Below are positions 27,606 to 36,792 of a stretch of DNA of 64,000 bases, in pieces. A model generated the notes under the pieces. It had not been told where the DNA came from, searched no databases, and was given only the letters and a program-made list of their open reading frames with translations. The stretch is taken from contig OZ245942.1 in assembly GCA_965230065.1 (NCBI GenBank), positions 1,054,001-1,118,000 on the forward strand. Reading direction: 5' to 3'. A program made the translations under genes and the position numbers. The stretch is from G965230065 sp965230065 (GTDB lineage Bacteria; Bacteroidota; Bacteroidia; Cytophagales; Cyclobacteriaceae). Position 1 is the first letter of the stretch. Each line of letters opens with the position of its first letter.

Positions 27606-28532
27606 ATGAGCACTGTCTGGCCAAATTTATTTATTCCCGGAGCTGCTAAATCAGGCACTACAGCACTTCATCATTACCTACACCAACATCCTGATATCTG
27701 GATGTCAGGCGACAAAGAAACCGGCTTTTTTAGCAGCGATGAACGTTATTATACCGGAAAAAAGTATTATTTATCACTTTTTGAAAAAGGAAAGGAACAT
27801 GCATACCGCGGGGAATCCAGCACAGGATATATGGTACACCCACAAGCCCTGTATAGGATAAAAAAAGATACAATTGACCCTAAATTCATCTTTATACTGA
27901 GAAATCCTATTGACAGGTCTTTTTCTCATTTTAACTGGTTGACCGGTACTGGCTTTGAATCCCGTTCTTTTAAAGAGGCTTTTCTCTCTAATATTCACCG
28001 AGAACTCAGTTTTTCCATTTCAGAGCCTTATTATTATCATTATAGCTGTTACGGGAAATGGTTATCGGCTTTTTGTAAAGTTTTTGGAAGGAAAAGTATT
28101 CATATCATCACGGCTGAAGACCTCAAAAAAGACCTGTGTAAAACAATAAATACTTGCTTTTCATTTCTTAACCTTCCTGAGGTTCACCAATTTCAGGAAA
28201 CCCGCCTCAACGAAACTGTAATGCTTAAAAACCCTGCTTTTTATAAAAAATCAATGCACTTAATGTCTAAGCAAGGTGACAATTGGTTGAAGGCCTTGTA
28301 TAGAAAGTTATTCCCTGATAGCACGCGGATTAAAATCAGAAAGTCGATTGTTAATTTTTTAGAGCACATGAAATATAATTATGCAGAAAGTTATGAACTT
28401 CCGCAACTTTCAGATGAGGAAAGAGCATGGCTCGCTAAATATTTCCATGAGGATTTTCTATTATTGAAACAAGTCACAGGTTTGGAATTCCCGCAGTGGC
28501 CTGAGTTTAATGAAAACAGGAAATCATCGTAA
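27606..28532 (+). CDS. Sulfotransferase-domain protein
   Basis: PAPS-dependent sulfotransferase of 308 aa. The 5'-phosphosulfate loop is AAKSGTTAL with K15, S16 and T18-T19, and the 3'-phosphate site is LRNPIDRSFSHF (R99 to S107). This layout matches bacterial homologues of heparan/NDST-type sulfotransferases. No signal peptide, so it should act in the cytoplasm, possibly on a lipid- or nucleotide-linked glycan. Its last 9 bp overlap the end of the convergent porU-like gene. Confidence 0.85.
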   Translation: MSTVWPNLFIPGAAKSGTTALHHYLHQHPDIWMSGDKETGFFSSDERYYTGKKYYLSLFEKGKEHAYRGESSTGYMVHPQALYRIKKDTIDPKFIFILRNPIDRSFSHFNWLTGTGFESRSFKEAFLSNIHRELSFSISEPYYYHYSCYGKWLSAFCKVFGRKSIHIITAEDLKKDLCKTINTCFSFLNLPEVHQFQETRLNETVMLKNPAFYKKSMHLMSKQGDNWLKALYRKLFPDSTRIKIRKSIVNFLEHMKYNYAESYELPQLSDEERAWLAKYFHEDFLLLKQVTGLEFPQWPEFNENRKSS

Positions 28533-31500
28533 AATATACAATTTCCCGAATTCTTTTTTGAAAGCCTGATCAGCAGCAGTAGTCCTTTGCTCCATAGTTT
28601 CCCCCTTATTTTTTACGATTACCCGGTACAGGTACACCCCATTGGCCAGTTTGTCCCCATATTCATCCCTCCCATCCCAGGCAAATTCGGTAATATTATT
28701 ACCAATGCGGATAGAGCCGATTTCAGCCTGGGTAATCTCCCGCACAATTACGCCAGTCACCGTCATAATCTGAATTTTGATTTGATCGGGAATTTCTGAG
28801 CCTGTCAAAGTAAAGACAAAGCGCGTACTGGTAGAAAATGGATTGGGATATGGATAAAAATTAGTGATTTGGGATGCTGTAATCACTTCAAAGTTTTGCT
28901 CATACGGTGCCAGTCCTGAGGGGTTTCCGGTTGCATCCTCAGCCTGTATCCTTAGGGTATACATACCATCCACCAAAGGCCCGGCCTGATAGGTAACACG
29001 AAATGGCTCATTTTCCGTAGCCGGAGACCAACTCAGTTTTGGATATGAAAAAGGGATGCGCTCAAAACCTTCGTTGTTGGTGCGAGCGTTGCTGCTGCTG
29101 TTTACTCCATCCACCGGTACGCGTTTTAGCAAAATATCTACGCCAGTTGTATCCTCCTTTTTCAGAAATGGGTTTTCGTCCCTCAATTCCACCGAAATCA
29201 GCGGATTGGGAGAAACAATATCCCCATCCATGATGTACAGCCCGTCAAAAGCCACATCAATCACGGGGTTGATTTCATCTTGCGAAACCGTAAAATGGTT
29301 TTCAAGGTTGAAGATATTATTGCTGTAATCCTGCTCGCTCATAATACGGGGATTCACATTTACTCGCAAATCATTTGTTCCTACTTTCCCCAATGTGGGG
29401 ACTGGAATGTTGAACAATACGGTATCTTTGGCAGAAAGAGGTTCAATTTTAAGTGTATCCGTCGTTGACTTTCGCTGTTCCTGGTTAAAAAGTGTATAGG
29501 CCACGGCAACAGAATCAGGAAATTTAGTATCTGAAATATTGATAAATGTGAAAGGTGTGGTAAATGTCTCCCCTTCCTGCTTTTGTAAGTTTGTATTATT
29601 TTCAGGGTCAAAAAGCAGCACACCTTCTGGTACACTGGTGTAGGTAACCAGCCATTTCTGCAGTTGGGCGGGGGTGAAGTTATTGGCATCCTCTACCTGC
29701 AAACGCAAACGCAGAAATGGATACTGCAAAGCATTGATGCTGCTAAGATCAAATGATGAAGCAAGCGAAATATTGGTAAATAACCCGGTGCGCTGCCCGG
29801 TCAGGCTTTCTCCCAAAATATCAAAAGTAACAATATCATCTGTTGTTTCTATTTCATCAATCAACTGTTGCAACATACCCCAGCTTTGCGCCGGGCCTAT
29901 GCGGTCTGAGAGAATAGTGCCCTGGCTAAAACGACCCGTAATATCATCGTTTAAGTTTATTTGCTGTGATGCTGTAGGAGTAGCAGAAGTAGCATCAGCA
30001 ATAATGACCGTTGCTGAACCGGGAGCTCCCCCTTTTTTTCCTAAAATAATTAAGGGGTCGCCATCCTGCAAACCGCTCATTTGTTCAGCAGACACGCCAA
30101 TTTCTTCCAGTTTTTGAATTGTAGCAACAGGCCACGAAGGATAAAGCAGCTCACCTTTGGAGAAAAGTAATACAAAATCCCCCGCTTTTACTGCATCAAT
30201 ATATTGTACCAGTTTAGAGGGTGAAGCTGTTATTTGTCCGTTATTATAAGTATTAATTACCTGGGGCCGGCGTCCGCAGCTATTGCCATCTGCCACATCA
30301 AACCCACCCGGGTTTACTGCCAAATAAGGGGAAAGGCTTTCCTGGTCAAATGCGACTGCATTGATTGAATTTTGCCTGCAAACCCTTGATGCCGGGCTTG
30401 TTAATATATACTGTAATCCGTTGACAAGCAGGTCTGGCACCTGATTTACGGCCTCATTGCCGGTAGTAGACACCTGAAGTTCATTGGAAGTCTCTATAAA
30501 ACTCCAAATATTAAAACCTTCTTTTTTTTCCAGCCCTGTAATTTCGTTATTTAGCAGTTGCTCAAACTCTGATTGTATCCATCCCGGCGGACTATCCGGG
30601 ATGTATGTAAAAGAATTTTCTGTCCAAACATCCAACTCTCCCGGTTTTGGATCCGCAAATTTAGTTCTCCAGTAATAAACAACTGTATCATTTTCGTTCA
30701 ACAAGCCCACCTCCCAATTTGCCAATCCAATACCGCTGATGGCAGTTTGTTGTTTGAAAGGGCTGTCAAAAGTTAAAGTCGTATCTAACTCAAAGAGCAC
30801 ACTTCTTTCTTCTGCGTTAAGCACAGCGCCTTGTAAATTACCTGCCTGTGCCAGCAAAGTAACCGTTGGTTGTGCAACGATGGCATAATTATGTGGAAGC
30901 ACATTTACCGTGCCTGCCAGGGGCACAAAAAAATCAATGGCTGCCTGATTATTGGCTGTGGTAAGCTCATCCGTATTGCCATCTGCATTTAATATAACTT
31001 CAAAGCGATTGTCCCCAAAAGTAGCCCCAGGATCAGTGTCTATTTCATTGGCCCGGATAACAAAAGAAAGTGTATCCTGATAGCGTACGGGAGCAAACCG
31101 TACGGGCAGATAGTTGATAATTTGTCCATCAGCAAGCGTTCGGTTTACACTGACAAACATGGAGTCTGGAGTAGTACGGCCAAAATTTCTCACTATGATT
31201 TTAATAGCAAAAGAATCTGAAAAAGCCGTAATCTGCTCCTCATCAATGGGTTCTATGAATATATTATCATCATTGGTTTCGTAATCAGGTTTGCTTCTAC
31301 CAAAAAGCTTCACAGCCGGGTCGCCTTGTAGTACACTTTGCTGTATCTGCGCTATATGTATTTCAGATTTGGCAGTGAGTGCTTCTTCAAACCTTTTATT
31401 AGCTTCTATCTGTACTTCTCCGATAGATGCTGAGACATATACAGAATCACCAAAACCTACGGCGTACATGGCATCAGTATATCGTTTTAATGTACCTGAA

Positions 31501-33701
31501 ACACCCTGGTCGCTATGAGCTACTACATTCAGGGCACCTCGGTTAGCTGCTAATACCCAATCTTCGCCGAAGGTGAAGTTATCATTAAAAATATTACCGG
31601 CATTACATCCATTAATAATGATAGCTGGATATTTTCCTTTGTTATTATAACCAAACTGATCATCTGTAACAAAGCCAATATCCACATCCGTCAGCTCTCC
31701 TCCCGAATGGCCAAAAAAAGTAATCAACGAAACGCCTTTGTTTACTTCCTCAGCAATATTAATAAGTTCCACACTATTATTGGTGGACTTGCTTGAAATT
31801 GACACATTTCCTCCCAGGAAATCACCTTCGGCTACTTCTTTAAAATTCTGAACATACCGCTTAAATAGTGAGAGTTCACCCACTGAAACACCTCCGCTTA
31901 AATGGATCATATTTTTTTTCCATAATGCCTCACGGGTGGTAGTTTCCTGCAAATCACTGTTTAAGGTACGGGCTTCTTGTTCTTTTACCTTATCCAAATA
32001 AGCCGCTACTTCGGCAGGGGTACGTGCGTTCAACCTCCCTGTTGGAATACCTGCTCCATCTTCACTTCCTGCCAATCCGGCGGTTAGTATAGCATCAGAG
32101 CCCGGGAAGCCTCCGGTAGGCACCAAATCGTGTACAGTAACCGTGGTGGGATCTTTCCGGTGATAATTGGTATTTGGGGTTAATGATTTCCCTACGAGAA
32201 AAAGAAATTTTGGATTGCCTCCGTCCAGCATAAATTGCGCAAAATGCCGGATAGCCAGGGGGGAAACCTCTCCATAGTTAAATTGGTTATACAACTGTTC
32301 AATATCAGCTACTATGGTCTTAAAGTTTCCACCTTCCGCAGAAGCACGATAAGCTGCGTATGCCTGCACCGGGTCAGCATAATTCCCGGCATTTTTCTGA
32401 ATTGATGAATGTGTAACAATCAGGTAATCGGCACTGGCCGGGTTAATATTTGAAAATGCTGCTTTGTTGATTGAAAAACTGTTTCTTTGGCTTCCTGCCA
32501 GTAAGGTACGCGCTCCCGTAGTGTTGGGAATAACCGATGTTAATAAAGTCCCATCCATATTAAACCCGAGCCTGAGCGGGTTATCTTTATCCGTTATGTC
32601 CAATAACAAAGGTTCTGCCGAAGGGTTTGCCAGCTCAATGTATGATTTCCCGGCCGGGTTTGGCGCCAGGTGGACAAGCTTGCTGCTATCCCCCATCGCA
32701 TCCGGTACTTGTGGATAGGTGAGTTTTATGTAAGAAACAGATGCGTTATCCGGCCCGCCTTCTGCACCTCCGTTTACTGTCATCCTTACCACCAGGTTAC
32801 CCGATGTGATGTCTGTCCACTCTATGCTTTCGCTCACCAGATGATTGTTCAAAAAGCTAAATTCTGCTGTAGTGAGGGTGCGCAAATTGCCTTCGCTATC
32901 ACCTATTTGCAATGTAACGTTGTGCGGATGATTGTTGCGCCCGGCTAACAAAACTTCTAATTGTGGTTTATTGCCACCGGTAAACTGGCTGGGTGCAGGC
33001 AGGGTATAATTTACGGATTGGCCTTTCTGTACGCGGGGGCCCGTCCACCCCTCTCCATAATCATAAGTGCTTAACCGTACCCGTAGTTTGCTGATACTGT
33101 TTTGCGGATATTGCCTGCCTGTTGAATACTGGTTGGTGAACACCAACAGTTCCTCCTCCAGATGATAAGGTTCTGCCGGTATACCCGTAGTATTATTTTC
33201 TGAAAAGAACTCCATTCGTTTTCCATTGCCTGCACCGAGTTGCCAGGTCAGAAAATAGGCTGTGCTATCCGAATATAAATTATAAAAAGCGTGAGGTTGT
33301 GCTTCAGCAGGCTTGTATAGTTCAGCATCCAGCGTACCGTCATTTCGTTTTCCATAAAAAATGATAAAGTCTTCCGGGTCAAGTTTTGCATCTTGCTGAC
33401 CCTCAACCCAGATTGCTTGTTCCGTTCCCCTGAAAAATAGCTGGATTCTTCTTGGGTCTACTGAGCTTACCGGGAAACCAGCCTCCAGCAAATCATCATA
33501 ACTTACTTTGTAAATTCCGTCTTCTGCCAGCTTAATTTTGTAATAGGTTTGGTTATAGTTTATCCATTCATTTCCATGTTGGGCAAAGCAGTGGGCAGTG
33601 GGGAGTAGTAGTAGGCAGCAGGCAGTGGCCGTAAGCAGTGGCCGCTTATTGCTAAGAAAAGTGCCTTTCACCCATGAAAAAAAACTTTTGAATATTGACA
33701 T
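28524..33701 (-). CDS. PorU2-like C25-family sortase of the type IX secretion system
   Basis: Large cell-surface cysteine peptidase of 1725 aa from the ATG at 33701. A peptidase C25 (gingipain) domain carries the catalytic dyad H665 (FFGHSGGEL) and C699 (IINGCNAGN). Long beta-sandwich regions follow. The C-terminus has a T9SS sorting-domain-like fold (NPFSTSTRF, then WDGRDEYGDKLANGVYLYRV) plus an extra tail. It is far longer than the 1158-aa P. gingivalis PorU and fits the long PorU2-type group. It lies directly behind the PorV-like gene. An alternative ATG at 33770 overlaps the PorV-like stop. Known role of the family: removal of the CTD and anchoring of T9SS cargo. Confidence 0.85.
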   Translation of the reverse strand: MSIFKSFFSWVKGTFLSNKRPLLTATACCLLLLPTAHCFAQHGNEWINYNQTYYKIKLAEDGIYKVSYDDLLEAGFPVSSVDPRRIQLFFRGTEQAIWVEGQQDAKLDPEDFIIFYGKRNDGTLDAELYKPAEAQPHAFYNLYSDSTAYFLTWQLGAGNGKRMEFFSENNTTGIPAEPYHLEEELLVFTNQYSTGRQYPQNSISKLRVRLSTYDYGEGWTGPRVQKGQSVNYTLPAPSQFTGGNKPQLEVLLAGRNNHPHNVTLQIGDSEGNLRTLTTAEFSFLNNHLVSESIEWTDITSGNLVVRMTVNGGAEGGPDNASVSYIKLTYPQVPDAMGDSSKLVHLAPNPAGKSYIELANPSAEPLLLDITDKDNPLRLGFNMDGTLLTSVIPNTTGARTLLAGSQRNSFSINKAAFSNINPASADYLIVTHSSIQKNAGNYADPVQAYAAYRASAEGGNFKTIVADIEQLYNQFNYGEVSPLAIRHFAQFMLDGGNPKFLFLVGKSLTPNTNYHRKDPTTVTVHDLVPTGGFPGSDAILTAGLAGSEDGAGIPTGRLNARTPAEVAAYLDKVKEQEARTLNSDLQETTTREALWKKNMIHLSGGVSVGELSLFKRYVQNFKEVAEGDFLGGNVSISSKSTNNSVELINIAEEVNKGVSLITFFGHSGGELTDVDIGFVTDDQFGYNNKGKYPAIIINGCNAGNIFNDNFTFGEDWVLAANRGALNVVAHSDQGVSGTLKRYTDAMYAVGFGDSVYVSASIGEVQIEANKRFEEALTAKSEIHIAQIQQSVLQGDPAVKLFGRSKPDYETNDDNIFIEPIDEEQITAFSDSFAIKIIVRNFGRTTPDSMFVSVNRTLADGQIINYLPVRFAPVRYQDTLSFVIRANEIDTDPGATFGDNRFEVILNADGNTDELTTANNQAAIDFFVPLAGTVNVLPHNYAIVAQPTVTLLAQAGNLQGAVLNAEERSVLFELDTTLTFDSPFKQQTAISGIGLANWEVGLLNENDTVVYYWRTKFADPKPGELDVWTENSFTYIPDSPPGWIQSEFEQLLNNEITGLEKKEGFNIWSFIETSNELQVSTTGNEAVNQVPDLLVNGLQYILTSPASRVCRQNSINAVAFDQESLSPYLAVNPGGFDVADGNSCGRRPQVINTYNNGQITASPSKLVQYIDAVKAGDFVLLFSKGELLYPSWPVATIQKLEEIGVSAEQMSGLQDGDPLIILGKKGGAPGSATVIIADATSATPTASQQINLNDDITGRFSQGTILSDRIGPAQSWGMLQQLIDEIETTDDIVTFDILGESLTGQRTGLFTNISLASSFDLSSINALQYPFLRLRLQVEDANNFTPAQLQKWLVTYTSVPEGVLLFDPENNTNLQKQEGETFTTPFTFINISDTKFPDSVAVAYTLFNQEQRKSTTDTLKIEPLSAKDTVLFNIPVPTLGKVGTNDLRVNVNPRIMSEQDYSNNIFNLENHFTVSQDEINPVIDVAFDGLYIMDGDIVSPNPLISVELRDENPFLKKEDTTGVDILLKRVPVDGVNSSSNARTNNEGFERIPFSYPKLSWSPATENEPFRVTYQAGPLVDGMYTLRIQAEDATGNPSGLAPYEQNFEVITASQITNFYPYPNPFSTSTRFVFTLTGSEIPDQIKIQIMTVTGVIVREITQAEIGSIRIGNNITEFAWDGRDEYGDKLANGVYLYRVIVKNKGETMEQRTTAADQAFKKEFGKLYILR
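33585..33645. repeat. CTGCC/ACTGC-rich repeat inside the porU-like signal-peptide region
   Basis: On the minus strand this stretch is built from ACTGC, CTGCC and CTACT units and encodes the hydrophobic core TATACCLLLLPTAHC of the signal peptide. The same unit type, in tidier form, makes the palindrome at 12079-12114. Base composition is strikingly unlike the flanking coding sequence. Confidence 0.6.
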
Positions 33702-33759
33702 ACGAGCTATCGCCAAAACTGAATAACCATTCACAAAACAAAAAACTATAAATACACAC

Positions 33760-34842
33760 CTACTTACCATCAAAACCGAGCTTCAGGGAAAAAACATGGG
33801 AATAGAGCGACTCGGCCTGGTCACCAATATTGGTGAGCGCATAATCAATGCTTAATTGTTTGATTTTTACACCTACCCCAAAATCAGGCTGGAAGGTACG
33901 GTGTGTACTTCCATCAAAATCTTTGACTTCCTGCACATTGCCTGCCCCTAAACGAATAAAAGCTATTTGCTGATAATCTATTTCTAAGCCTACCGATGGG
34001 TCTACAGAAAACGCATTGGTTTTTAGCAGAACATTTCTTTTTCCATCAAAAGTAAATCGTAAGTCGGCAGTGGCTAACAGCCCCAAACGCTCATCGAAAA
34101 AGCGGGAAGCATATCCGCCTCCTAAAATGGCTTTGGGCAGGGTTACTTCAATGGAATTTTCAGGAATTTCATTGCCTGTTTGGGTATATACGTCAATTAC
34201 CAGTTCCGAATTATGCGACCAGGCATTAAACGTGCCTGTAATGTCCATCAGCATAAGGCCAAACTGCCATTGGTTCAACTCCCATTTGGCAGCGGCGTCC
34301 AGGCCAAAACCCCAGGCATTAGCAAAATTTCCGGCCGTTCTGTGCACTATTTTTACATTTGCGCCCAGGCTTAATCCTTTTAAAAATTTAACCTTTCGAG
34401 CATAAGAAAATAGAAATGCATAATCGGCCGCGGTGAAAAAGCGGATATTGTCATAGTTGATGCGTCCGTTGGCATCGTACAGGAAGCGTGTATCGGGAAT
34501 ATCGTCTACGGCAAAGCGCATGAGGGTAAGTCCCAGCGTGCTTACGGAATCAATTTTTGTAGCAAATCCGCCGTAATCATATTTGGCAATGCCTGCAAAA
34601 TATTCGGCATGCATAAGCGAAATTTCATACTGGTTGCCGATACCTGTAAGCGCCGCCGGATTCCAATAGCCTGCGGTCACGTCATTCACAATGCCTGTGT
34701 GGGTGCTGCCCAAACCCAATGCCCGTGCGCCCACGCCAATATTCAGGAACTCATTGCTGTATTTGGGTGCAGACGTTTGGGCAAACAGTGAAGTTTGCAA
34801 CAAGAAACAGCCTAAAAAAATAATAAAAAAAATACGATACAT
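33760..34842 (-). CDS. PorV/PorQ-family T9SS outer-membrane barrel (PorV2-like)
   Basis: Outer-membrane beta-barrel of 360 aa with a signal peptide ending SLFAQ. The family start is clear: NEFLNIGVGARALGLGSTHTGIVNDVTAGYWNPA. PorV is the shuttle that takes T9SS cargo from the translocon to the PorU sortase; the head-to-tail pairing with a PorU-like gene supports the same partnership here. It is somewhat shorter than typical PorV and the pair resembles the PorV2/PorU2 type. No convincing promoter with a leader was found; a TAATTTTG at 34844-34851 is too close to the ATG to use. Confidence 0.83.
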   Translation of the reverse strand: MYRIFFIIFLGCFLLQTSLFAQTSAPKYSNEFLNIGVGARALGLGSTHTGIVNDVTAGYWNPAALTGIGNQYEISLMHAEYFAGIAKYDYGGFATKIDSVSTLGLTLMRFAVDDIPDTRFLYDANGRINYDNIRFFTAADYAFLFSYARKVKFLKGLSLGANVKIVHRTAGNFANAWGFGLDAAAKWELNQWQFGLMLMDITGTFNAWSHNSELVIDVYTQTGNEIPENSIEVTLPKAILGGGYASRFFDERLGLLATADLRFTFDGKRNVLLKTNAFSVDPSVGLEIDYQQIAFIRLGAGNVQEVKDFDGSTHRTFQPDFGVGVKIKQLSIDYALTNIGDQAESLYSHVFSLKLGFDGK

Positions 34843-34926
34843 GCAAAATTACCATGATTTCTGCTACAAAATGTACAGAGTTTATAAACCCTTCGTATGT
34901 AGCAAAAATCAGACAAAAAACTTTAC

Positions 34927-34961
34927 AAAACTTCCGAAGCCTTTGAGACTTCGGAAGTTTT
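34927..34961. repeat. Perfect 13-bp intergenic inverted repeat upstream of the porV-like gene
   Basis: Arms AAAACTTCCGAAG (34927-34939) and CTTCGGAAGTTTT (34949-34961) are perfectly complementary with a 9-nt loop. On either strand the 3' arm ends in TTTT, so it could act as a bidirectional terminator. It lies in the 194-bp gap between the aldo/keto reductase and porV-like genes. Confidence 0.75.
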
Positions 34962-34996
34962 AGCAAACCTTGAGTTTTTCTATCTCAAAATAATTT

Positions 34997-35018
34997 CAGC
35001 GGGCTGGGAAGCCCGCTG
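34997..35018 (-). terminator. GC-rich hairpin after the aldo/keto reductase gene
   Basis: Arms CAGCGGGCT (34997-35005) and AGCCCGCTG (35010-35018) with a 4-nt loop form a strong stem 18 bp after the minus-strand reductase stop. Read on the minus strand it is followed by AAATTATTTTG, an imperfect T-tract. It probably ends the yggS-reductase transcript, with the second palindrome further downstream as back-up. Confidence 0.6.
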
Positions 35019-35036
35019 TCTGGAATTGGTGAGAGA

Positions 35037-36062
35037 TTATAAATTGAGTTCTAAGTTGTCCAGCTTATCATTGATGGTGGTAATTTCTTCATTGGTAAGT
35101 TGAATTTCAACAGCTTTGGCATTTTCTCCCGCCTGCTTTGCATTTCTGGCGCCTACCAATGCGCATGTAATCCCCGGTTGCTGCACTGTCCAGGCAATAA
35201 CCAACTGCGCGAGTGTAGCATCTTTTTCTTCAGCGATGGGTTTGATTTCGTTCAGAAACTGGTTGACTTTCGCTACATTTTCTTTTTTGAAATGCGGTTG
35301 TTTTGCCCGATGGTCGCCTTCTTCAAACTCATAATCTTCCGTGATTTTTCCAGTGAGCAAACCTCTTTGTAACGGGCTGTACGCCAGGATGCCCTGGTTA
35401 TGCTCTATGGCATACGGCACCGCATCTTCTTCTACACTGCGGTTTACCATGCTGTAAGGCACCTGATTGGAGACAATGGGCACTACTTTATCAGCAACCG
35501 CCACCTGTTTGGCACTGTAATTACACACACCTGCCGCCCTTATTTTTCCATCTTTTAATAAGATTTCAATAGCTTCCATTGTTTCTTCAATGGGTGTGGT
35601 AGGATCGGCCCAGTGAATTTGGTATAAATCAATATAATCGGTTCGTAAGCGGTAGAGTGATTCCTCGCATTCCTTAATCACATTTTCTTTGCCGGCATAT
35701 TTATGGATTGCCACCGGATTTCCCTCATTATCTTCGGAGTCAAAATGATGTTTTCCTTTGGTAGTATCCCATCGCAGGCCGTATTTGGTCAGTATTTGGA
35801 CTTTGTCTCTTTTGCCTAACAAAGCTTCTCCCACGAGGTACTCGCTCACGCCAAAACCATATACCGGAGCGGTATCAAAAGTGGTAATTCCAAGGTCAAA
35901 AGACTTTTGCATGGCTTCAATGGCTTGCTTGCGGTCGGCACCACCCCACATCCAGCCACCAATTGCCCAAGCCCCAAAGGCTATGGGGGTGATTTCTACA
36001 TCCGTATTTCCTAATTTTCTGTATTCCATGGTCTGTTCGTTTAAGTGATAGTTATTATTCAA
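35037..36062 (-). CDS. Aldo/keto reductase
   Basis: NADP(H)-dependent oxidoreductase with a TIM barrel, 341 aa. The catalytic tetrad is visible as D63, Y68 (FDTAPVYG), K93 (ILTKYG) and H150 (LYQIHWAD). The ATG at 36062 overlaps the yggS stop in an ATGA arrangement, which implies translational coupling. An internal ATG at 36029 (MEYRKLGNTDVEITPI) is where most family members start and may be the true one. Close to the general-stress and sugar-aldehyde groups; substrate unknown. Confidence 0.9.
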   Translation of the reverse strand: MNNNYHLNEQTMEYRKLGNTDVEITPIAFGAWAIGGWMWGGADRKQAIEAMQKSFDLGITTFDTAPVYGFGVSEYLVGEALLGKRDKVQILTKYGLRWDTTKGKHHFDSEDNEGNPVAIHKYAGKENVIKECEESLYRLRTDYIDLYQIHWADPTTPIEETMEAIEILLKDGKIRAAGVCNYSAKQVAVADKVVPIVSNQVPYSMVNRSVEEDAVPYAIEHNQGILAYSPLQRGLLTGKITEDYEFEEGDHRAKQPHFKKENVAKVNQFLNEIKPIAEEKDATLAQLVIAWTVQQPGITCALVGARNAKQAGENAKAVEIQLTNEEITTINDKLDNLELNL

Positions 36063-36745
36063 TCGTAATTTCTTGAACCAAAAATAGTACTTCCAATGCG
36101 CACCATTGTACTTCCTTCTTCTAACGCAATTTTATAATCCCCGCTCATTCCCATCGACAATTCCTGCATTTGTACAACTGAAGAAGGCAGGGCGTTGTTT
36201 GTCTTTATTTTATCAAACAAATTTTTCAGGCTCCGAAATTCTTTACGCACCTGGGCTTCATTATCTGTAAAAGTTGCCATGCCCATCAGCCCTAAAATAC
36301 GAATATGTTGCATTTGTGCAACTTCTTCACTCAGCAACAGTTTCAACGCTTCTTCTTCACTTAACCCGTATTTAGTTTCTTCTTCAGCAATATGAATTTG
36401 TAACAGACAGGTAACCGTTCTGTTTACTTTTTTTGCCTGCTTTTCAATTTCTTTCAATAACCGAAGGCTGTCTATGGCATGGATAAGGTGTACAAAAGGC
36501 ACAATGTATTTTACCTTATTTCGCTGCAAATGTCCGATCATATGCCAGTGAATATCTTTGGGCAATTCCTCAGATTTATCGGTCAGCTCCTGTACTTTGT
36601 TTTCCCCAAAATGCCGGATGCCCCCTTCATAAGCTTCCATAATCATAGCAGCAGGTTTGGTTTTGCTGACGGCAACCAACGTACAACCTTTCTCGTCTAT
36701 TCCCTTCCGTAGTTGGGCTATATTTTCCTTTACGTCTATATTCAT
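36059..36745 (-). CDS. PLP homeostasis protein, YggS/PROSC family
   Basis: Single-domain PLP-binding protein of 228 aa with an alanine-racemase-like barrel. K28 in VAVSKTKP binds PLP; HFGENKVQE, WHMIGHLQRNK and the C-terminal SMGMSGDYKIALEEGSTMVRIGSTIFG block are diagnostic. It buffers and delivers free PLP. First gene of a two-gene operon with the aldo/keto reductase. A -7-like element, minus strand TAGTTTTG (36768-36761), lies 16 bp before the start; no clear -33 box is seen. Confidence 0.93.
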   Translation of the reverse strand: MNIDVKENIAQLRKGIDEKGCTLVAVSKTKPAAMIMEAYEGGIRHFGENKVQELTDKSEELPKDIHWHMIGHLQRNKVKYIVPFVHLIHAIDSLRLLKEIEKQAKKVNRTVTCLLQIHIAEEETKYGLSEEEALKLLLSEEVAQMQHIRILGLMGMATFTDNEAQVRKEFRSLKNLFDKIKTNNALPSSVVQMQELSMGMSGDYKIALEEGSTMVRIGSTIFGSRNYD

Positions 36746-36792
36746 TATCTTTCTTTTTTACAAAACTAGGGATATCGCTATAAAATTCAGAA

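Noticed and set aside
34844..34851. TAATTTTG (minus strand) as promoter of the porV-like gene
   Set aside because: It ends one base before the start codon, so transcription would begin inside the gene.
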